Positions 5,394 through 7,107 of a DNA stretch of 7,107 nt are shown here, in pieces. This DNA comes from CAZLBV01 sp964557845 (lineage in GTDB: Bacteria; Acidobacteriota; Aminicenantia; Aminicenantales; Aminicenantaceae). Where the stretch lies: NCBI GenBank assembly GCA_964557845.1, contig CAZLBV010000323.1:1-7107 (forward strand), in the 5' to 3' direction. The position numbers were made by a program, and so were the translations under genes. Under the pieces are notes generated by a model. That model was not told where the DNA came from, made no database searches, and was given only the letters and a program-made list of their open reading frames with translations. Numbering within the stretch: position 1 is the stretch's first letter; each line of letters opens with the position of its first letter.

Positions 5394-7107
5394 ATGAAGA
5401 AATTATCAGCATTAATCGTTATTTTATTATTGATTGCGTCAGCCCATTTTGCAATGGATGACGCCCGCCTTCTTAGATTCCCGAATATCAACAATGACCT
5501 TATCGTCTTCGTTTATGCCGGTGACATCTGGTCCGTGCCGGCCGAAGGCGGCGATGCCAAACGCCTTACATCCCATCTGGGAATGGAATTATTTCCCAAA
5601 ATCTCACCGGATGGAAAATGGATCGCCTTTTCCGGGGAATATTCCGGTTCCCGTCAGATCTATATAATGCCAGCAGAGGGAGGCATCCCCCGGCAGCTTA
5701 CTTATTACAATGATGTGGGTATCATGCCGCCCAGAGGAGGTTTTGATCATCTGGTTTTGGACTGGACTCCGGACAGTCAAAAGATTCTGATAAGAGCCAA
5801 CCGGACCCCTTATGGTCAAAGAATGGGAAAATATTTTCTGGTCGATATTAAGGGCGGCCTGGAAATACCCCTTCAGATCCCGGAGGCAGGAGGAGGCACT
5901 TTCTCTCCCGACGCAAAGAAGATCGTATACACACCCATCTCGAGAGAATGGCGAACCTGGAAGCGCTATCTGGGAGGCAGAGCCCAGGATGTCTGGATCT
6001 ATGATCTGGAAAACAATCAATCCAAACGGCTGACTACATTCGAGGGTACAGACCAGCATCCACTCTGGTATGGAAACAAGATCTATTTTGTTTCCGATCG
6101 CGGCTTGACTCTTAATTTTTATTCTTATGATCTGGATACGGAAAAGATCGAACAAATCACCTCGCACGATGAGTTTGATGTTCTCTGGCCATCTGGTGAA
6201 AATGGGCTGGTCGTGTATGAAAACGGAGGGTATATCTATAAGCTGGATCTCAATCAAGGAACCTCTAGCCGGCTTAAGATCAGCCTGAATTATGACAATC
6301 CCAATGTGCTGCCTTATTTTAAAAAAGTGGACGAGAATATTCAGAACTTTGAGATCTCGCCTACCGGAAAAAGGGCGGTTTTTGAGGCCCGGGGAGACAT
6401 ATTCACAGTACCTGCAGAAAAAGGGATCACCTACAACCTTACCCGTTCAGAAGGCATTCGCGAGATCTGTCCGATCTGGTCTCCGGATGGAAAATACATC
6501 GCCTATTATTCGGACAAGAGCGGTGAATACGAGATCTACCTCATGGATAGGAGCAGTAATGATCGAGTCACTCAGCTTACGGAGGGGAGTGATTTCTGGA
6601 GACTTACTCCGGTCTGGTCACCGGACAGCACCAAACTCCTTTTTTATGAAAAGAACCGAAAATTAGCCTACCTGGATGTTGCAACCAAAAAGCTGACAGC
6701 TATCGATACTCCCCGCCACAGCGATCTCGATTATTACGTCTGGTCCCCGGATTCAAAATGGGTGCTCTATACCAAAGACGGAGAAAACAGCTTGAGCGCC
6801 ATTTGGGTTTTCTCCCTGGATGAGCAAAAATCTTATCAGGTCACCAATGATATATATGTTGATTTCTCGCCAATATTCTCCACCTGCGGGAAATATCTCT
6901 TTTTCCTATCGAACCGGGATTTCAACCTGGCCTTTTCCAGCTATGAATTCGATTATGTGTATAACAATGCCACCCGGATCTATGCCGCCCCTTTAACCGC
7001 AGATGCTCCCCCTCTGTTTCCCGATAAAAATGATATGGAAGAGATCAAAGCAGAAGGAAAAAAAGAACCTGATGACAAAAAACCTGCTGCCAAAGAGGAA
7101 AAAGAAA
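5394..7107 (+). CDS. Tricorn-like S41 protease, N-terminal propeller part (3' end outside window)
   Basis: An uninterrupted frame of 571 codons runs off the window end. AGGAGG (5383-5388) lies 5 nt before the ATG. Residues 1-20 are a Sec signal with likely cleavage after His-Phe-Ala20, so the protein is exported. From about 25 to 535 it carries beta-propeller repeats of the TolB/PD40 and tricorn type: FPKISPDGKWIAFSGE (67-82), DIWSVPAEGG (44-53), IYIMPAEGG (89-97), WSPDGKYIAYYSDKSG (362-377), PVWSPDSTKLLFY (406-418) and VWSPDSKWVLYTKD (449-462). Residues 505-535 (LSNRDFN...YVYNNATRIYAAPL) match the end of the propeller region in bacterial tricorn homologues. A Lys/Glu/Pro-rich linker begins at about 541. 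Full-length family members continue with C1, PDZ and S41 serine-protease domains, which lie beyond this window, so catalytic residues cannot be checked. The role is probably periplasmic degradation of peptides or proteins, the propeller restricting access; this is known for archaeal tricorn and inferred here. Confidence 0.93.
   Translation, partial: MKKLSALIVILLLIASAHFAMDDARLLRFPNINNDLIVFVYAGDIWSVPAEGGDAKRLTSHLGMELFPKISPDGKWIAFSGEYSGSRQIYIMPAEGGIPRQLTYYNDVGIMPPRGGFDHLVLDWTPDSQKILIRANRTPYGQRMGKYFLVDIKGGLEIPLQIPEAGGGTFSPDAKKIVYTPISREWRTWKRYLGGRAQDVWIYDLENNQSKRLTTFEGTDQHPLWYGNKIYFVSDRGLTLNFYSYDLDTEKIEQITSHDEFDVLWPSGENGLVVYENGGYIYKLDLNQGTSSRLKISLNYDNPNVLPYFKKVDENIQNFEISPTGKRAVFEARGDIFTVPAEKGITYNLTRSEGIREICPIWSPDGKYIAYYSDKSGEYEIYLMDRSSNDRVTQLTEGSDFWRLTPVWSPDSTKLLFYEKNRKLAYLDVATKKLTAIDTPRHSDLDYYVWSPDSKWVLYTKDGENSLSAIWVFSLDEQKSYQVTNDIYVDFSPIFSTCGKYLFFLSNRDFNLAFSSYEFDYVYNNATRIYAAPLTADAPPLFPDKNDMEEIKAEGKKEPDDKKPAAKEEKE

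Noticed and set aside
5604..6257. Minus-strand 217-codon frame and the short plus-strand frames at 5434-5667, 5812-6033 and 6292-6666
   Set aside because: All are shadows of the tricorn-like gene, which is open through the whole region with a signal peptide, AGGAGG and propeller motifs.
1..7107. CRISPR array, insertion sequence, integrase or attachment site at the tRNA
   Set aside because: No spaced direct repeats, transposase or integrase motifs were seen, and the tRNA 3' end is not duplicated in the window.

Overview
The window reads like bacterial chromosome of moderate G+C (low 40s percent by eye) from an uncultured, probably Aminicenantes/Acidobacteriota-like organism. This is inferred from gene content: two GWxTD-domain lipoproteins around a 'VWFA-related' secreted protein, and a tricorn-type protease with an N-terminal beta-propeller. 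No 16S or other taxonomic marker is present, so the assignment is tentative. Nearly every gene has a strong AGGAGG ribosome binding site, and most products carry Sec or lipoprotein signals, so this is mainly a cell-envelope/secreted-protein region.

Layout: (1) 1-319, minus strand: the start of a secreted protein with a CBM9-like domain, cut by the window edge. (2) 320-680: a 361-bp divergent intergenic region holding a sigma-70 promoter for the minus-strand gene, a near-perfect palindrome (390-407), a good sigma-54 (-24/-12) promoter match (448-462) pointing at the plus-strand operon, and a leader of about 200 nt with a long-range stem-loop. (3) 681-4406, plus strand: a likely three-gene operon encoding a short GWxTD lipoprotein, a secreted VWFA-related protein (4-nt ATGA overlap) and a longer GWxTD lipoprotein. 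(4) 4472-5074: a dihydrofolate-reductase-like (RibD C-terminal fold) protein, perhaps transcribed by read-through. (5) 5187-5272, minus strand: tRNA-Leu(UAA) with its own extended -10 promoter. (6) 5394-7107, plus strand: the first 571 codons of a tricorn-like S41 protease, truncated by the window end before its catalytic domain.

The most interesting part is the first 4.4 kb: a GWxTD / VWFA / GWxTD envelope module whose promoter region looks sigma-54 dependent, with a palindromic activator-type site shared with a divergent secreted protein gene. The function of GWxTD domains is not established, so the process served by this module is unknown. The tRNA and the tricorn gene are divergent and share a short spacer with a perfect 9-bp inverted repeat between their candidate promoters.
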